From an uncultured Anaerobutyricum sp. (GTDB lineage Bacteria > Bacillota > Clostridia > Lachnospirales > Lachnospiraceae): a stretch of 8,498 bases of DNA. The notes beneath the pieces are model-generated. The model ran no database searches, was not told the DNA's origin, and was given only the letters and a program-made list of their open reading frames with translations. The stretch covers positions 1 through 8,498 of the forward strand of contig CAKREJ010000065.1 of NCBI GenBank assembly GCA_934317185.1. The letters are read 5' to 3'. Below are positions 5,942-8,498 of this stretch, piece by piece. Position 1 is the first letter of the stretch. Each line of letters begins with the position of its first letter. The position numbers and the translations under genes were made by a program.

Positions 5942-7526
5942 ACTCTGTCCTGTATTTTGATGGGGATACCCCATATTGTCGCTTAAATACATAGCTAAAA
6001 TAGTTTGGATCTGTATAACCTACACTTTTTGCAATCATATAACTCTTTTCATTTGTCTCCACAAGCATTCGGGCTGCCTTTTCCATGCGATATCCGGTAA
6101 GATAACCAACAAAGGACTTCCCTGTTTCTTTTTTAAATATACTGGAAAAATAAGAATTCGAAACACCAAGCTCTCTGCATATGTCATCTAAACCCAGCGA
6201 TTCCTCCTGATAATTATTATGCACATATTCCTTTGCCTGATCAATAAGCGATCTCTTGGAATGATCTCTGGCATTTGCCATATCTTCATGCAATATGAGA
6301 CATAAATTCAACAGCCATTTTTCAAGTACCTGCGGTTCCATATTACTTAATAAACTATATAGCTGCCCCGCTCCACCTGATAATTTCTGAACATCGAGTT
6401 CATTATTTACCATAAAATGATATAGTTCACTAATAAGTTCCATTACTGCCACATGATATTTCTCCAGAGACTTTGCCGGAACAACCTTATGCTCCATATA
6501 TCGTTCTACCGCCAGCTTAACATCCGGCTTCTTTCCGAGGCAGATCATCTTAAAAAGATGTGCCAGCTCTGTTCCATCAGCCGCCTCCGTTGCTACCTTT
6601 CTTTTAGGAACGATTTCCTTTAAATTGATCGCCTGATTGCTTCCATATAATACACGATAAGAAACCGCTTCCCTTGCACTCTGGTAAGACTTCACAAGCT
6701 CAAGAATATTATCACAGACCTGACCAACACCTACCGTCACAACTGCTCCGATCATGTGATTGACATATTTACAAAAACGATCACAGGAATCCGTAAGCTC
6801 AGAAACTTCTTCTTTACTTTCTAGCTGAACAATCATCACCGTATCCCCTAAATAATTAAATCGCTTTCCTCTCCACTTTTCTTCCAGTCTCTCACCTGCC
6901 TGTCTGTCTACAGAAATAGATAAAAGCTGAATATCTATGTCTTTCGGTGCCTGTGTTGTTGAAGTATGTATAAGAATACAGGAATACAGTGGTCCTTTTA
7001 AATCAATCTGATAATTCATAACATATTTTGTAAGCTCCTCTTCCGGAACTCTTCCTTCTATCAGCAATGAATAAAAGTTTGCCTGCAGCAGTGGCAGAGA
7101 ATCCTTATAATACCTTTTAAGAAGCTCTGCACCTTTCTTTTCATTAATTTCCTGATCCAGCTTCTTCTTTAAATTCTCAAAAACCTTTGTGATTTCCGCA
7201 GCATTCAATGGTTTTAATATATATTCCTCAATTTCAAGATGCACTGCTTCCTTTGCATATTCAAAATCATCAAATCCGGTAAATAAAACTAACTTCGTTG
7301 CCGGATATTTTTCTCTTATCTGACCACATAATTCCAACCCATCCATATATGGCATCCGAATATCCGTCATCACTACATCCGGTTGAATCTCCTCCAGCAT
7401 TTCTAACGCTTTTAGGCCATTATTCGCATATCCTACGACAGAGAATCCCAATTCGTTCCACTTTACCTTTTTTGCAATTATCTGCGTTACTTCTTCTTCG
7501 TCATCAACTAATAATAATGTATACAT
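5928..7526 (-). CDS. YesN-type response regulator with AraC DNA-binding domain
   Basis: A cytoplasmic transcription regulator of 532 residues. The receiver domain (1-120) has the acidic pair Asp8-Asp9, phospho-acceptor Asp55 (VVMTDIRMPYMDG), Thr83 and Lys105-Pro106. A middle region (about 120-425) has the weak GGDEF-like feature typical of long YesN proteins (TVGVGQVCDNILELVKSY). The C-terminal AraC domain (about 430-532) shows both helix-turn-helix units: LGLDDICRELGVSNSYFSSI and SYMIAKSVGYTDPNYFSYVF. The frame can be read from an ATG at 7541, but that codon sits directly before AGGAGAGAGG, which is the ribosome site of the second ATG at 7526 (7-base spacing), and starting there gives the usual N-terminus MYTLLLVDDEEEV. 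It is the first gene of its operon. Likely targets are the mgl transporter operon and possibly galM; this is inferred from position only. Confidence 0.94.
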   Translation of the reverse strand: MYTLLLVDDEEEVTQIIAKKVKWNELGFSVVGYANNGLKALEMLEEIQPDVVMTDIRMPYMDGLELCGQIREKYPATKLVLFTGFDDFEYAKEAVHLEIEEYILKPLNAAEITKVFENLKKKLDQEINEKKGAELLKRYYKDSLPLLQANFYSLLIEGRVPEEELTKYVMNYQIDLKGPLYSCILIHTSTTQAPKDIDIQLLSISVDRQAGERLEEKWRGKRFNYLGDTVMIVQLESKEEVSELTDSCDRFCKYVNHMIGAVVTVGVGQVCDNILELVKSYQSAREAVSYRVLYGSNQAINLKEIVPKRKVATEAADGTELAHLFKMICLGKKPDVKLAVERYMEHKVVPAKSLEKYHVAVMELISELYHFMVNNELDVQKLSGGAGQLYSLLSNMEPQVLEKWLLNLCLILHEDMANARDHSKRSLIDQAKEYVHNNYQEESLGLDDICRELGVSNSYFSSIFKKETGKSFVGYLTGYRMEKAARMLVETNEKSYMIAKSVGYTDPNYFSYVFKRQYGVSPSKYRTEYENI

Positions 7527-7532
7527 AACCTC

Positions 7533-7538
7533 TCTCCT
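7533..7538 (-). promoter_or_regulatory. Ribosome binding site that decides the regulator start
   Basis: On the minus strand AGGAGA lies 7-8 bases before the ATG at 7526. The same bases would be codons 2-3 of a protein begun at the in-frame ATG at 7541, which has no ribosome site of its own, so the downstream ATG is the better start. Confidence 0.8.
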
Positions 7539-7549
7539 CATTTATTGCT

Positions 7550-7578
7550 ATTATATCAATTTTCCAAACATAAGTAAA
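7550..7578 (-). promoter_or_regulatory. Promoter of the regulator-kinase-binding-protein operon
   Basis: On the minus strand TTTACT (7578-7573, four of six -35 consensus bases) and TATAAT (7555-7550) are 17 bp apart. Transcription would begin near 7543, leaving a leader of only about 17 nt before the ATG at 7526. It lies just downstream of the transporter terminator, so the sensor operon is probably transcribed independently of mglC. Confidence 0.75.
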
Positions 7579-7590
7579 TCTAAGCATAAT

Positions 7591-7644
7591 AAAAATAGTG
7601 TCAGCATTTACAGTCATTCGACCGTTTCTGCTGACACTATTTTT
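7591..7644. terminator. Strong intrinsic terminator after mglC
   Basis: AAAAATAGTGTCAGC (7591-7605) pairs perfectly over 15 bp with GCTGACACTATTTTT (7630-7644). A further inner pairing is possible between ACAGTC (7610-7615) and GACCGT (7619-7624 region). The A run becomes a U run on the minus strand, terminating the transporter transcript before the sensor operon promoter. It is symmetric and could also block plus-strand transcription. Sequence alone cannot say whether some read-through couples the two operons. Confidence 0.92.
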
Positions 7645-7685
7645 CATATTTTATTGCATATATTATTACAAAAGAGGCAATTTAA

Positions 7686-8498
7686 TTATTTCTTCTGTAC
7701 GTATTTCAGACAGTCAAGTGTTACTGCGATAAGAATGATGATACCTGAGAATACGAACTGAAGGTTTGTATCAATACCAAGAATTGTAAGGGAGTATGTT
7801 AATGCTGTAAAGATACATACACCAGTAACTACACCGGAAATCTTACCAATACCACCAGTAAAGGATACACCACCAACTACGCAGGCTGCAATGGCATCCA
7901 TATCCCAACCCTGTCCATAAGCAGCGGAACCGGATCCTACCATTCTAGCACATTCAAGCCAGGAACCAAATCCATAAAGGATACCAGCCATAACGAACGC
8001 TCCAAGTGTAACTGCGAATACAGAAATACCGGAAACTGCTGCGGCTTCTGGGTTTCCACCAACTGCGTACAGATTCTTTCCAAATGTTGTTTTATTCCAG
8101 ATGAACCATACGATTACGATAGCGGCAAGTGCCCATAAAATAATTGTTGGGAATCCATTTACCTTAGGAATGATCATATTTGGAATTGTTGCTTCAATAG
8201 AACCAAAGGATACACCCTTTGTCGCATAAGTTACTAAACCAAAAATTACAAGCATGTTCGCCATTGTCGATATGAACGGATGCATCTTGAACTTCGCTGT
8301 AAAAAATCCTGCTATACTTGTAAATACAGTACATAAAACAATACATACAACTAAAGCTAAAATTACTCTTCCAACAACTGGAATGTTTGTAAAATCAAAG
8401 ATATGTCCGAATACTGAACCTGTATTTACACCCTGATGCATAATAATAGTTGCAGCGGTCATACCCATACCAACCATTCGTCCAACAGACAAGTCTGT
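7686..8498 (-). CDS. mglC: MglC, galactose/methyl-galactoside ABC transporter permease (N-terminus beyond window)
   Basis: This membrane subunit forms the sugar channel of a type I sugar importer with the MglA ATPase. The visible 270 residues begin TDLSVGRMVGMG, matching the DLSxGRxVG motif of MglC/RbsC permeases, and continue through about eight hydrophobic helices. The cytoplasmic coupling loop GGNPEAAAVSGI is clear, as is the family-typical DAIAACVVGGVSFTGGIGKISG. E. coli MglC has 336 residues, so about 65-70 residues lie beyond the right edge. An apparent TTG start at 8492 is internal, because the frame is still open at 8498. It is the last gene before a strong terminator, consistent with the usual mglBAC order. 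The substrate call rests on close resemblance to MglC and on the adjacent MglB-type protein and GalM; ribose-type permeases are the main alternative. Confidence 0.92.
   Translation of the reverse strand, partial: TDLSVGRMVGMGMTAATIIMHQGVNTGSVFGHIFDFTNIPVVGRVILALVVCIVLCTVFTSIAGFFTAKFKMHPFISTMANMLVIFGLVTYATKGVSFGSIEATIPNMIIPKVNGFPTIILWALAAIVIVWFIWNKTTFGKNLYAVGGNPEAAAVSGISVFAVTLGAFVMAGILYGFGSWLECARMVGSGSAAYGQGWDMDAIAACVVGGVSFTGGIGKISGVVTGVCIFTALTYSLTILGIDTNLQFVFSGIIILIAVTLDCLKYVQKK

Noticed and set aside
8490..8492. TTG start codon for mglC inside the window
   Set aside because: The frame remains open to 8498, and the residues before it (Thr-Asp) complete the conserved DLSxGR motif, so this codon is an internal leucine.

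Overview
The window looks like a piece of a low-GC anaerobic Firmicute chromosome, most likely a gut Lachnospiraceae (Roseburia / Anaerobutyricum / Blautia-like). The reasons are AT-rich intergenic DNA, strong AGGAGG-type ribosome sites, TTGACA/TATAAT promoters, and a YesN-type AraC response regulator paired with a Cache-HAMP-LytS/YesM-type kinase beside an Mgl-type sugar transporter. The genus is an inference from style and gene content; no rRNA or marker gene is present.

Layout. Positions 1-800 hold no convincing gene. Instead there is a dense block of nested inverted repeats (about 22-713) containing two inverted copies of the same 136-nt hairpin-forming element (86-221 and 559-694). Next is galM (938-1954, + strand) with its own strong promoter. 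It ends at a bidirectional terminator (2032-2080) shared with a convergent four-gene operon on the minus strand. That operon reads, from right to left: AraC-family response regulator (7526-5928), sensor histidine kinase (5941-4100), membrane-anchored periplasmic-binding-protein-like protein (4103-3129), and an MglB-type galactose/glucose-binding lipoprotein (3113-2082). It has its own promoter at 7550-7578 and tight or overlapping gene junctions. Upstream on the same strand, separated by a strong terminator (7591-7644), is the C-terminal 270 residues of MglC, the permease of the galactose/methyl-galactoside ABC transporter, which runs off the right edge.

How the genes fit together. MglC belongs to the importer. 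GalM interconverts the anomers of the imported sugar to feed the Leloir pathway. The kinase/regulator pair with two co-encoded binding proteins looks like a sugar-sensing module of the kind known for xylose in Clostridium beijerinckii (XylFII-LytS-YesN), here probably tuned to galactose or glucose. One binding protein (2082-3113) keeps nearly every E. coli MglB ligand and calcium contact. The other (3129-4103) keeps the fold but has lost almost all of them, and is held in the membrane by an uncleaved N-terminal helix, which suits a signalling partner rather than a transporter component.

The most novel material is the 136-nt repeat: two copies with an 81% identical 70-nt core and stems of unrelated sequence that are nonetheless self-complementary in each copy. 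This is the signature of a conserved structure, and no gene explains it.
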